Of a stretch of DNA of 64,000 bases, positions 24,023 to 35,660 are shown piece by piece. The notes beneath the pieces were generated by a model that was not told where the DNA came from, did no database searches, and saw nothing but the letters and a program-made list of their open reading frames with translations. Position 1 is the first letter of the stretch, and the number at the start of each line of letters is the position of its first letter. A program made the position numbers and the translations under genes. The DNA comes from Parietaria judaica (lineage: Eukaryota; Streptophyta; Magnoliopsida; Rosales; Urticaceae), in assembly GCA_954871525.1 (NCBI GenBank), contig OX940860.1:19624001-19688000 (forward strand), read 5' to 3'.

Positions 24023-24705
24023 TAGGGGTGAACAAACGAGTCTTCGGTTCGGTTTTCATAACTATTTATACAGATTACCGCATTTTCGGTTTTTTCAATT
24101 TTAAAACCGAAAGCCGCACTGTTGAAGTTTAAAACCATTTGTACCAATTACCGCTATATCGGTTTTAAATACGGTTTAAATTCGGTTTTAACCGCATTTT
24201 GACAAGATGTTATATAATCATCGTATATTTGAAAAATCAAATTACTATTAGATAATCTAAAGTAAGAAAATAATTAGTAATGAACAAATCGATTAAATTA
24301 AAAATAATGGAGTCAATTCTCTTACGGCCTTTATTCATTATTTTTCAAACGGAAAGAAATAATTGCAATAAAAACACACTATTTAAAATAAAATAAGACT
24401 AAATAAATCAATGAATGAAAAATTCATGCCAAAACATTATTATATAGATATTAAATGCTAAAGGCCAAACATTTATCTATTTTTAAATATATAAAATATT
24501 TAAATTTATTATCGGGGTTAATCGGTAATCGGTAGCGGTTTTTATTGTGAAAACCGTAACCGCTACCATTTAGCAAAAAGCGATAGCGGTTTAAACCGCA
24601 TTTTTTGGTATTTCAAAAAAAGCATAAATTTTCGGTAGTGAAAAAATCGGTAAATTAATGTTATCGGTTTTAGATTCGGTTTAGGGTCTTTTTTGTACAC
24701 CCCTA
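24023..24705. mobile_element. hAT MITE (683 bp)
   Basis: TIRs are TAGGGGTGAACAAA and the inverse TTTGTACACCCCTA. Flanks are GGTGATGT at 24015-24022 and 24706-24713, a perfect 8-bp duplication. The interior repeats GGTTTTCGGTTT and AACCG motifs as subterminal arrays. No coding capacity. Non-bounded sequence of similar composition occurs at 28500-28680 and 35970-36080. Confidence 0.88.
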
Positions 24706-24713
24706 GGTGATGT

Positions 24714-25712
24714 GATGGAGAACTTAACAAGGTGAGTTTTACTTTTTACCCTTCTTGCAAGGTTCTATGTTATATTTTGGTGTAATCTCTAAAGTCTAAA
24801 ACTACTAAAATAATAAAGTTTGAATTCAGTAATATTTTTTATATTCATGGTTGAATAAAAGTTTTTTTTTTTTTTTTTTGACAGATGTTTGGATAAAAGT
24901 TTAAAACCCGGTTATATGTGATTGTGAGTCAACGGATATACCCATTTAACACGATCACGTCTTTGAAGTTCTATCCTTCCACATCGGAACTTCTCGCCGC
25001 ACTGTTTTATTTCTCACGATCATCAAGTTTTTAGATTGTTTGGTACATTTTGTGTTTTTAGATTGTTTGGTACATTTTGTATAAAGATGATATTACATGG
25101 GAAACAAATAAGCAGAATAATGACAATTTGCTTAAAGTTCGATTTGTTTCCTCTACGTGTTTGAAGCCTCGTATGCCTCATCTACGTGCTTGAAAGTCTA
25201 TTAGGCGATAAACGACTCAAAATATAACGGGACAATCTCGAACTTCGCAACACTTTATAATCCGGGGCTAACTAAAACTTATTGAATTTCGTTACCGAAA
25301 CATTCACGTCAAAAAAACATTGAGAAGTCTAAAATCTGAATTTGCAAAATAATAAATTGAGAAGCAAATTCTTAGTATTTAGAGAACTTTCAAAAGATGA
25401 TTTTTCATTAGTGTGTCGAATGTGTACGAGGTCACCGTCAATTTAAGGAATATAATAAATTGATTATCAATTAATCCTGTAACGTTCAATAATCAATTGT
25501 AATTAATTCGAAACGTAATAAATTGAATTTAATATGTATAATGCTCAAAATCAACTTGACTGTTTATGTAGCGTTCGAATATCGGAATAAACTTATATAA
25601 CTGTAAAGAGTACTCGACTCGAGTTTTCGACGTTTAGACCTGTTTTAGGCTAAATTAATTTTAATTTAATTGTAATATTTTTCAAAGTACACAAGTAAGC
25701 ACTCAATATATA
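24714..25712. other. Intergenic with two small duplications
   Basis: Holds a micro-insert at 24851-24900 and a perfect tandem duplication of about 27 bp at 25028-25080 (unit contains TAGATTGTTTGGTACATTTTG). No gene. Confidence 0.5.
24851..24900 (-). mobile_element. Micro-insert: poly(T) tract between direct repeats
   Basis: TTGAATAAAAGTT (24851-24863) and TTGGATAAAAGTT (24888-24900) flank T15 plus GACAGATGT (24 bp). One mismatch in a 13-bp repeat. Confidence 0.5.
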
Positions 25713-25985
25713 GGGAAATTTGCGGCGAAAATTATCGAAGTCACTAAATTTTTGCAGATAAATCACTAACGTTTATTTTTTGCGGCAAAAATCACTAACG
25801 TCATCAATTGTTTGCAGATAAGTCACCAATGTTAATTTTTTGCGGCGAAAGTCATCAAAGTCTCTAAATTCTTGCAAATAAATCACTAACGTCGATTTTA
25901 GCACCAAAAATTCCAAAAACACTAACGTTTATTTTTTACGGCAAAAGTCATTATTTTCATTATTCTCTTACAAATATTATCTGAA

Positions 25986-26209
25986 AGGGTTAATTGCGGC
26001 AAAAATACCCTATCTTTGGCCATATTCTTCAATAGGTACCCAATCTCAATAAATGTAGGTGAAAGTACCTTACGTCGCACTTTTATTGCCGACCAACTAA
26101 CGCCGTTAGACACCGGCATACGTGGCCGGTAGGCTGTCTCATGTGTCGTTCCATGTGGTACAAGCCGCCACGTGGCCAAAGGGTGGGTATTTTCGCCGCA
26201 ATTAACCCT
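25986..26209. mobile_element. GCGGC-tipped MITE, nested
   Basis: Tips are AGGGTTAATTGCGGCAAAAA and the inverse AGGGTTAATTGCGGCGAAAA, 224 bp long. No convincing target duplication. Tip sequence resembles those of the enclosing element and of the MITE at 34610-34990. Confidence 0.65.
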
Positions 26210-26705
26210 AAAAGATAAAAATTCCTCCTAGAAGAAAAACAATTTTTTTTTTATAAATGCATATTTCATAAAATTATTTGATTATATTTGACATATGTAC
26301 AAAAATTAAAATATGTGCCATGGGCAAGAAAAAAATATATTTTTTGAAATAAATTAAAACTAATAATTTTTAAGGAATTATTTGATTATTTTAAAAAAAT
26401 AAAACATATTCTTTTTATAAATACATATTTTATAAATTATTTGATTATGTTTGATATATTTAAAAAAAATTAAATCGCGTGGGGCAACAGAACGAAAAAA
26501 ATATAAAAATAAATAAATAAATGCCACGTGGCGGCGAAAGTACCCAACCTGTGGTTTTTTTCAAAGTTATGGTAGGATTATTTTTTAGTGTTTTTGGAAT
26601 TTTGGCCACGATAAAATTAATTTTAAAAGTTTATGGTACAATTGCCGTAAAAATCTCTATTTCAAATAATGTTATCACTAGAACGTGTTGTCGTTGTTGG
26701 AGATA

Positions 26706-27706
26706 GGCCCAGTTTGGCATTGCTGTGCTGTCTTCAGAATTGCTTTTAAAATTTACTGTCAGAAAAAGTGCTGTCAGATAAAGTAATGTACTGTTTGGTT
26801 AATGAAAACAAAAAACAATTGGTTTTTTCAAAAGTTCCAGTTTAGTGTTTGGTAACCAGTTTTACTTAATTAGCTTCTAAATGTCAAAAAATATTAAAGT
26901 AGACATAAATAATGTTAATTGAATCTCATATTAATATTAAAAAAATTAAAAAAGAGTTTAAATAATATAATTACTCAATAAATAAAATAAAAAACCTTTC
27001 TTAGTTTGTTAAGCCTTTTATACTTTTAATTGACAATAATTATGGTGACAATACCAATTTTTTACATTCATGTTTCTTTCGTCCATGGTAAAAAAATTAG
27101 TACTTTTACCAACTAAAAAGAACTAATGCTTTAACTGCAATAATAATATGTATTTGTTTTTTTATATACGTTCACCTTCCAAAAAGACTTAGTACTTTTA
27201 ACTATAATATTTTAAGAATGTAACAAAAAAATGTACTTTTACCACCTAAAAAAATTGGAACTTTAACCACAATGTTAAAATATTTTTGGTACTTTTACCA
27301 CCCAATAAGAATTGGTACTTCAACTGAAATAATTTTAAAAAACATGGATGTAAGAAATTGGTATCTTTACCATCCAAAAAGAATTGGTACTTTAACCACA
27401 ATAATTAAAAAATATGGACATAAAAAATTGGTACTTTTGCCACTTAAAAAGAATTAGACATTTAACTCCAATAATAAAATGTATTTTGGTACTTTTACCA
27501 CCAAAAAAATATTTATAGAGATAGAGAATAAGAAAAGCAAACGTAGATTCTAGCAGAAGCATCTATTACTAGCTTTTAAATTTTGCCTATAGAAAAGCTA
27601 AACTTTTTAGTGAAGTGCTTCTATTGTAACTTACCAAACACAAATATTGACTTAAAATTCTAAAAAAAGCAAAAGGACCTATTAATAAGCAATGCCAAAC
27701 GGGGCC
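26706..27706. mobile_element. Non-autonomous element with GGCC(C)CRTTTGGCATTGCT tips
   Basis: Left tip GGCCCAGTTTGGCATTGCT; right tip read inversely GGCCCCGTTTGGCATTGCT. A 3-bp ATA is present on both sides (26703-26705, 27707-27709). Tip style and 3-bp duplication suggest a PIF/Harbinger-type MITE, although its usual duplication is TTA/TAA. The interior (27080-27510) is a degenerate tandem array of about 70 bp with the phrase TTGGTACTTTTACCAC. Confidence 0.65.
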
Positions 27707-27990
27707 ATAATTGATGAATGTCATGTAGGCTAGTGATAGGTCATTTAACATTGCCAGATAACATTTGTTAGGAAACACTGACGTTTTTGGAATTTTTGGC
27801 GCTAAAATAGACGTTAGTGATTTATCTGTAAGAATTTAGAGACTTTGATGACTTTCGCCGCAAAAAATTAACGTTAGTGACTTATCTGTAAACAATTGAT
27901 GACGTTAGTGATTTTTGCCACAAAAAATAAACGTTAGTGATTTATTTGCACGAATTTAATGACTTCGATGATTTTCGCCGCAAATTTCCC

Positions 27991-30205
27991 TATTATATAT
28001 GTAAGTAAAAAATAAAAAATAAAGAAAAATAAAATGGAAAAAAGTGATGATGAGTGGTTGCTGAATATCATAAAAGAAGGCCTTTAATTCTTGGGAAAAT
28101 CACTCTCGGGGGGATAATAGTCAATTGTTCAGATGAGAGAATAAGAATCAAGAGAAAGTGGACATACACGTCATTTTCACTTGGTGAAAAAAAACATAGG
28201 TGCAATATAAATTATTTTATCCTATACCTTCGAGCCTTTGACTATTCGAGCATAGATTTTTTATTTTTATTTTTATTTTGGAAAAAGAAGAAAAGCATGA
28301 ATAGGTAATTCATATTTGTAGTGAAAATATCTTAGTTGATTTGAATACCGTTTTTGCCGATAAATTATTTGTCGTTATCGACGGATTAATCGTTTGCCGA
28401 TAGATTTATCGATGAAAAACCTATAAAAATTATTGTTTGCCGTTATCGAAACTTATCGATGAATTAATCGTTATAGAAAAACTTATGAAAAAAAAACCGA
28501 AAAACTAAATTATGGGACTAAAAACTTTGTTATCGAAGACCCTAAAGACCGAATAATAGGGTTCGAGTCTATAAAACAAGGTCTTCAGTCCATTTTGACC
28601 GCATTGGGTCTTCGGTATTCGATATCAATTTTGAAAACCGGTATTGAAGACTTATTTGTACCCAATACCTTATTTAATTATTAATTTTTATTTTATGATA
28701 TATTCATAGAAAAATAATGTAACTTCCACAATAAATTAATTTTATTTCTAGACATTTGTTTTCTTTCGCATTTTTTATGGTTGTTTGGGATTTTAATGTT
28801 TGTAGAATTTGGTTTTCACTTGGGTTATTCAATGTCATCAATAAAAGACAAACAATCGCTTATTACAAATTTAATTTTAGTTATGGGCCTCATTGGATAC
28901 TATGACTCTTATTACGAATGTAATACAGGTCCCAAAAAAAACTTTTTATTAATTTATAGTATCATTGATGCTATAACGACTGTAACCCGTGTACAATAAA
29001 CATATGTCATTATATATGCTGTAGCATTTCCTGTTGCATTTATCGTCCACAATTTAATCCTTACATATTTTTTCATGAGATTTGTTTTTCATATTCAAAT
29101 TCCAATGTATAATCCCTAAAATCGTGACTTTTCAAATTGGTTGGAAATTTTAAGTCAATATTTTTTAGCATATATGCATACTTAAGAAGACAATATGAAC
29201 ATCAAGAACACCAAAATCAAATCAACGTTAAAAATACTATATGAACATCAAGAACACCATAAGAACATCAAGAACATTATATGAACATTAAAAACACTAT
29301 GTGAACGTCAAAAAAATATCCAAAAAGGGAAAAAAAATTACACGAAGCGAAAATCGCTGTTTTGAGAGCCTAAATGTTGAAATTCGGTTAAAATCTAAAA
29401 AGCTAACGTATTTAAGATCTCTGTGTGCCAAGATTTTTATTGTTTATGAAAATATCCGCTGCATAAAGTTTAGACTTCCCTACCTTACTCAAGGCTTAAA
29501 TATCGTGGTGTAAATTTTACTCTACGGTTTTGAGCCGTGGTATAATATATGTTTCGTACTAGTAGTTGAATTTAGTTATGAGTCTCACTCGAGACTACAA
29601 TTCGAATTACGAATATAATATAGGTACCAAAAGAAAGTTTTATCAATTTAAAGGACCATTGATACTGTAACGACTATAAACCGTGTAGAATAAATATATG
29701 TCACTATATATTAGAATTTCTTGTTGCATTTATTGTCAGCAATTTAATCATTACATATTTTTCCATGAGATTTTTTTTTATATTCAAATTCGAATGTATA
29801 AGTCCCAAAATCGTTATGTTTTTAATTATTAAGAAATTTTAGATCAGTGCTTTAGAACAAAATATGAACATCAAGAACATCAATATCAAATTAACATAAA
29901 AAAACACTATATGAATATCACCACAAGACCTCAAGAACACTATATGATCATTAAAAACACTATATGAACGTCAAGAACACAAAAATATCCACATAAAAAA
30001 AAAAAACTAAAAAAAATTCAAAAAAAATTACCCGAACCAAAAACACTGTTTTGACTACCATTGAACTTTTCGTTATCCAAGATGCATAGCCTTACGTAAA
30101 TTTTGTCGTTAGACTTTTAAATGGCAAAAGTATGATATTTCATGTTGAATATAGAGATAGTTAGGCATAAGTATACCGAATATTGTTCTATAACTTTTTA
30201 CTAAT
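27991..30205. other. Repeat-rich intergenic with partial hAT end and a diverged tandem duplication
   Basis: 28336-28490 matches the left terminal region of the relics at 14067 and 31402 (TTGAATACCG, TTATCGACGGATTAATCG), but no right end is found. 28500-28680 is rich in GACCGAA and resembles the interior of the 24023 MITE. 28865-29370 and 29560-30070 are diverged direct copies (see separate entry). No gene. Confidence 0.5.
28865..30070. repeat. Diverged tandem duplication, spacing about 694 bp
   Basis: Matching landmarks such as ATTACGAATGTAATACAGGT/ATTACGAATATAATATAGGT (28912 and 29606) and TAACGACTGTAACCCGTGTA/TAACGACTATAAACCGTGTA are displaced by about 694 bp. Each copy ends with a minisatellite of CATGAACATCAAGAACAC-like units. 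Confidence 0.65.
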
Positions 30206-30219
30206 TATTATTGTTAAAA

Positions 30220-30420
30220 AACCAAGTTTGCTTGACGTAGTGTAACATCACTACATACCTTGCCAAGAGGTCACAGGTTCAAATCTTAGGGGAAGCAAAT
30301 GCTTGCCCCCTTTACATATGTAAATTGGCCAATAACACTACATGTTATTACAGTGAACATATCTAGTAGTGCGAGAGTGCATTATAAATTTGACCGATAG
30401 CGCCAGTCTATTAAGAAAAA
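30220..30420 (+). mobile_element. Full-length tRNA-derived SINE with 14-bp target duplication
   Basis: Flanked by TATTATTGTTAAAA (30206-30219) and TATTATCGTTAAAA (30421-30434). A box A-like stretch (GCTTGACGTAGTG, 30229-30241) and a box B, GGTTCAAATC (30276-30285), are spaced as in an internal Pol III promoter. The 3' end is GACCGATAGCGCCAGTCTATT followed by AAGAAAAA. A 3' fragment of the same family sits at 1056-1110. Confidence 0.78.
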
Positions 30421-30434
30421 TATTATCGTTAAAA

Positions 30435-30878
30435 GAAATATATTGGAAGTAGTATACCGATTAAAGTTGTAAACAAAAGCCTTTAAAAAAAAAAAAAAAA
30501 AAAGAGGAATTTGAGTTTCATAATTTGACAATTCGCTATCAAATTATTTCGAGATTCATAATGCGTGAGGCACGCCTCTTTGTGTTGTATAGTATATATT
30601 TCATTATTTTCATTTATATATAAAAATTAAATATATGTATGTGTGTATCGATGTGGTCCAAGTATTTCAAACCAAACATATTTGCGTGTGCGACTTTGCG
30701 TGCTAAAAACGGCGATATTACTCTTAAATTAATCCAATTCTCATCTTTTGGAATGCGGACATAGTAATACAAGTTAATACTTATCATCATTAACTAATTA
30801 TTATCTAATTTGTTTTTTTATTTCTTCAAAAGGTAATGAAATTGAAAAGACACTTTGTATTCATTATTATTTTGATGA
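30435..30878. other. Intergenic, nothing recognised
   Basis: Contains an A20 tract near 30485. No gene or bounded repeat. Confidence 0.45.
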
Positions 30879-30886
30879 TCTAATAT

Positions 30887-31196
30887 TAGAGCTACACAGC
30901 CGGCGTCGCCACTGGCGATGCGACCGGTCGCGACGGATTCCGGCGAATCGCGATGAATCGCGACTGGGGGCTGAAAAATCGCGACGATCGCGAACCAGGG
31001 TGGCCATCGCGATCGGTCTTCTGCAGCCCTCTCTCTCTCCCTCTCACAGACTCTCTCTCTCTCTCTCTCGGCCTGCCATCGCGACGAAGCCACGGCGCAT
31101 CGCGATTCCGGAAGCCACGACGCGTCGCGACTCCGGGATCCACGATTGGTCACGATTTGTTCGCGATCAGTCGCGACTCGTGGGTGTGCAGCTCTA
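30887..31196. mobile_element. hAT MITE with TCGCGA subterminal repeats
   Basis: TIRs TAGAGCTACACA and the inverse TAGAGCTGCACA are flanked by TCTAATAT on both sides (30879-30886, 31197-31204). The 310-bp interior is unusually GC-rich and contains many ATCGCGA/TCGCGAC motifs plus a CT run. ORFs here are low complexity and not genes. The motif set matches the larger element at 58657-59825, which retains part of a transposase. Confidence 0.85.
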
Positions 31197-31401
31197 TCTA
31201 ATATGATTGAAATCTATATCTAACATATTTTCATGATATTTTGGTGGGGTATATGCAGATATAGTGGGATATTATATCTCCATACTCCATGCTTTAATTT
31301 ATATACATATCATTTGAAGTGGCAAATAAAGTAAAAATAGGGTAAATTTTATATATATATGTGTGTGTGGATAAAGCTCTACCTAATGAGAAACTGGTGA
31401 G

Positions 31402-32677
31402 AGACTTGATGTTATCGTTTTTGACGATAAATCGGTTTTCGTTATCGACGGATTAATCGATTATCGATGGAAAATCTATAAAATAATCAGTTATTGTCAT
31501 CGAAATTTATCGATGGATTAACCGGTTATTAACGGATTTATCGATTGAAAACCTATAAAATAATTTTATACATATTTGCACTCAATTTTTTTATAGTCTT
31601 CGAAATACTTTAAATTTCAAAATACTATATACGTAAAGGGATAATATAAAAAAATACTTTTGCCTTAATAAAAAATACTTCAAGAATTCTATAAGTTAGA
31701 AAATAAAATATGTAAGATTCACATATTAAATATTAAATTAAAACCTAATAAATTCAAATTCAAATTATATAAAAATAAAATAAAAAATTAGCTCAAATTC
31801 ATCAGATTCTGAAAAATGTACTTTTGCCCCATTGAAAAAACACTTCGAAAAATCGTCAAATTACAAAATTAAATATGTAAAACTCACATATTAACATTTA
31901 TATACAACTTGCCAAATTTAAATGATATCAACAAATTGAAAAACTAGTACAAATTCTCCGAATTAAAAAAAAATATATTTTGCTGCAATATAACACTGAA
32001 AAATCCTCAAATTACAAAATAAGATAGGTCAAAGTCATCAATTACCAATTATATACAATCTTCCAAATTAAAATTATATAAAACAATTGAAAAACTAGTT
32101 CAAATTCACTAAATTCTGCAAAAAGGTATGAAAAAAAAAACACTTCGAGAAATCATAAAAACACACCTGAATCTGAAAAATAAAACATTTATCATCACAT
32201 AAACAAACTTATATTCAAAAAAATAATTTCATCAAGATTAATTTATCAAATTCATAATGTTCAAGAACAAAGATTTAAACTATTATGAACAACTTTGGTT
32301 CAAACCTATACATTTCAAACAATCTCTAAAAATAACGAATAATTTAAAAAAAAAAATGAAAGGATTCCTCAATTTATGACAATAATACTCAATATCCCTC
32401 AAAATCCTCAAAAAAATTCAAAAAAATACCTTGAAATTGCAATTTTAGTAGTTGTTGGTACTTATGCCGTTAATGCACTAAATTTTTTCATGAAAAAGTG
32501 ACTAAGTTTTCCATGGATAATCGTTATATTGCACTGAAAATTTTCATAGAAAAGTGACTAAGTTTTCCACCGATTATCCATGAAAAAGTATAAAACTAGA
32601 ATGATTAGCAAGAAAAACTTATCGGAATACCTCTAAACCTCGATTATCAACGGATAATCGTGATAACTCATTCCTTG
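31402..32677. mobile_element. 1.3-kb hAT-like relic, relative of 14067-18981
   Basis: CTGGTGAG flanks both sides (31394-31401, 32678-32685). The left region is packed with TTATCG motifs, the middle is a degenerate array of about 150-bp units containing TGTACTTTTGCC, and the right region has GTGACTAAGTTTTCCA repeats. Layout and words match the larger relic. The tips themselves are degenerate. Confidence 0.62.
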
Positions 32678-32897
32678 CTGGTGAGTACTGAATAGTGAAT
32701 ACTGCTAAAAAAGTATAGTAATTATTAGAGTTAATGAAGATTTATTGTTGGTTTGCCGAACATTGAGAATAAAATGATAAAACGATAAAATGAGTCATTT
32801 GTAAAATTTGTAAAATATCGAGGGTTTATCAATAATATACAAAAAAATTGATAATATACTAAACAAAACCTCTAAATACAAAAATGATGATAGAAGT

Positions 32898-33608
32898 TGT
32901 TAATGTCGTCTTTCGGATCAACGTGGAAAGCGCCCATAACTCTATTTTTGGGCCGGGCCCAATAACTGTACAATGGTCACGGGGGCTGGATGCTCCTTTC
33001 TTCGCCTTTGATACGCCAAAAGTCACTTCCGGATTAGCCGCCAATGTGAACTCCCGAAAGGGGGGGGGGGGGGACCTCTATCGCTCGCTCTGACGCTCAG
33101 CATTAGTCAACTACTTTCGAGAAGTTAGATTGGCGAGCAGAGGTTTTTGGCTTGAGAAAACTTAACGAAATGTGGTGGGGGGCTCCCGTATTTATAAAGA
33201 GCCTTGTGCGACCCCTAAGGATGCGTTTTCTTTTTTAGGGGTCGTGGCGAACCCTCCTTAAATGTACGGTTTATATTATAGGGGTCATTGCGACCCCTAA
33301 ATTCATATTTTTATCTTTGTGGTCGTAGTGACCCCTAATTACGACCCCTAAAAGCATGCTTTATTTGTTAGGGGTCGCAACGACCCCTAAATGCATGTTT
33401 TTGGAATATATCCCGCGTCAGTATTCCCGGGTCGGGTTTGAGCTGACTTTTCGAACCGAGTCCCATTGACTTTTTAGAGTCTGGTCCGATCTGACTTTTT
33501 CTGGGCGGACCCGGCTGGCCATCATGGGCCTTTGGCGTTTGAGCTTTTTTAAATACATTTATTGGGCTAGGCCTTAACATTTTTCGGCTCCGAAAAATAC
33601 CTATAACA
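32898..33608 (+). mobile_element. Solo LTR, family A copy 2
   Basis: Starts TGTTAATG and ends ATACCTATAACA. It carries TTTTTGGGCCGGGCCC and a TATTTATAAAG box (33190). Flanks are GAAGT and TAAGT. The region 33230-33400 contains four palindromic AGGGGTCG...CGACCCCT units. A G14 run is at about 33060-33073. No retroelement coding region adjoins. Confidence 0.72.
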
Positions 33609-34437
33609 TAAGTTATATCATATTAATATATTGGGCTTTATATTAGAAATATATCAAAATTCAACTAAATTACTATATATTTCATTATTATCTTATAGAA
33701 TGAATTTCAAAGTGTAATATATATTTATGCAAAAAATTAGTTTGTAAACTCGTTGGTTACTTACTAACTCGTAAAATATGACCAGTGAGTTTTGATGAAC
33801 TCATTGTATATATTTAGCCGCTAATAACCCCCTAAAATCAAATATCATTATTTCATAGATGACATTTAAAATCCACGGTGATGGAGGGAGGGGGGGACCC
33901 ACTGTGGGCCCTTCCCTCCCGCATTTTATGGTTATTTTTCTTCCTTTTTTTTTTGTTCGCCTCGCTGTCGCGGAACACGAGTGTGATTTTTGGTTTCTCA
34001 GTCCCGGACTCTTGGTTATTTTCTCGTTGGCGGTCAATTTTTATATTGTTTTCTCGCTCGTTGTCTCGGAACGCAGCCATCGTATTTTTCTATCTCTCCA
34101 TCTTGGACCCTTGAAACGGCCAAATTCGTCGGATTTTGTTATGCGAGATTGGACCGAGTTTCCATAAAATTTTACCGATTACTATTTTACGCGTAACACC
34201 GACAATTTGACTGTGTAAGTTTATATTCCTTTTTATTATGAAATTCTTCTCTCTTATTTATTTGTTCGGTGTTGTTGGCAGTGATAGTTGATTGGTATTA
34301 TTTTTATCATAAAAAATTGTGATTTTTTAATGTGATATTATTGTATTTTAATTATTCGTCATTGCCTCTTCTATGTTAAAAGCTGACTTCTATAAAATTA
34401 TTCTAAAGTGGATGAGAAATAATCTGCTCTAAGTTCT

Positions 34438-34478
<41 letters not shown>

Positions 34479-34574
34479 TGCTCACTTCTATATATATATT
34501 ATTTCTATCAATCGGAAAACAGTTATGTTGAAATGGACTATTGGGATCCGGGTGGTGAATAGAAGATCACTATA

Positions 34575-34609
<35 letters not shown>
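33609..34609. other. Intergenic with two (TA)n arrays
   Basis: A GC-richer block at 33870-34200 includes GGGACCCACTGTGGGCCC, a near-palindrome, and overlapping short ORFs with no family resemblance. TA arrays are at 34442-34475 and 34577-34605. No gene supported. Confidence 0.4.
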
Positions 34610-34611
<2 letters not shown>

Positions 34612-34990
34612 GGATTATTAAGGGCAAAAGTATCCAAGTTATTCAAAACAGGGTGGCATAGAGTCAAGTTAAAAATATGTGATAAAAATATCCAAGTTTA
34701 CTTTTTTAGTGAATAGATAGACCTCATTCATTTTTTGTTAGTTTTTTTTACTATTTCTTTTCTTCTCATTTTTTCTTTCGAATTACCAGTTTATCTCCTC
34801 AATAGTATTGTGATTTGCGTTCTTGACGTCATCACTAACGAAAATAGTAAAAAAACTTACGAAAAAATGAATGAGGTCTACCGATTCACCAAAAAAATGT
34901 GAACTTGAATACTTTTACCATAGTTTTAAAGTTGGTTCTATGCCGCCCTATTTCTGAACAATTTGGGTATTTTTGCCCGTAATGACCCTT
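34610..34990. mobile_element. Foldback MITE (381 bp)
   Basis: Arms of about 120 bp are inverted copies: AAGGATTATTAAGGGCAAAA on the left and, read inversely, AAGGGTCATTACGGGCAAAA on the right. An ATGAATGAGGTCTA-type core occurs on both arms. Tips resemble the element at 25986-26209. Confidence 0.72.
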
Positions 34991-35660
34991 TTTCATAGAT
35001 ATTATTTTCATTATTCAATTTGGATACTAATGTCAAGGAGATATCATAGGATTAAATTGGATTAGATATTTCCTTGCATTGTCATCCCTTCAAATTCAAC
35101 TGCACATAAAGATCAGGCTAACCTAACCCATTATAAGCACTATTTTATTTAATTTTCTTGTTAGATAAATTTGGAAGAAAAAAATAAAATAAAATTCATA
35201 GATGAATGAAGAAGGAAAAGAGAGAATTGACAACCCATGCTCCTCTTAGAATTTAGTTTTTGACAATATTCTCTGCACGGTAAAAAGATTAAACAAAAAA
35301 AAAAAAGTTATGCAATACATGATTTATTTTCTAGTATTTTTATAATTATTTATGCCCATACACCTTCGTTACTTTTGTATGTTTAGAGGACATATGCTAC
35401 TCTTCCCAAGAATAACAAAATGTTTTAACTGTAATTTTTTCAATTGGAGCCTCACTCTACGCTTCAGTTATTTCTCTTCATTGTCGTTTTGTAATAAGGG
35501 TCAAAGTGCGTTAAGATAGAAAGTTTGAGAGTATTTATGCCAATTATGATGAAAGAAAAAACATAAGATGATAAACATGTAAGTATGTATAAGATTTTCT
35601 TTTAAGAGAGGTAGACTTTTGATTCTCACAGTCACCAAATAGGAAATAAATCAACCAATA
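34991..35660. other. Intergenic; first copy of a 62-bp repeat
   Basis: Bases 35435-35496 are identical to 36657-36718. Nothing else recognised. Confidence 0.5.

Larger units (their letters stand above)
25713..27990. mobile_element. Foldback element with about 220-bp inverted arms
   Basis: The left arm (25713-25930) and the inverse of the right arm (27775-27990) are about 90 percent identical by eye. Tips are GGGAAATTTGCGGCGAAAAT. Each arm is built of 60-70 bp sub-repeats with the phrase AAATCACTAACGT. Flanks CAATATATA and TATTATATA agree at 7 of 9 positions, compatible with a decayed 9-bp Mutator-type duplication. Nothing in the central region encodes a transposase. Two other elements are nested inside (25986-26209 and 26706-27706). 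Confidence 0.7.

Noticed and set aside
27080..27510. CRISPR-like regular array
   Set aside because: Units of about 70 bp are degenerate, without constant repeat and unique spacer structure, and lie inside a MITE in a plant genome.
30220..30300. Possible tRNA gene
   Set aside because: Box A/B-like motifs exist but no cloverleaf can be formed, and the 201-bp unit with its target duplication is a SINE.
30818..31206. Several Arg/Ser-rich ORFs around 31000
   Set aside because: They fall inside a bounded 310-bp hAT MITE and are produced by TCGCGA and CT repeats.
33801..34196. Overlapping ORFs of 60-100 codons on both strands
   Set aside because: No domain or family resemblance, and all six frames are about equally open in this stretch.
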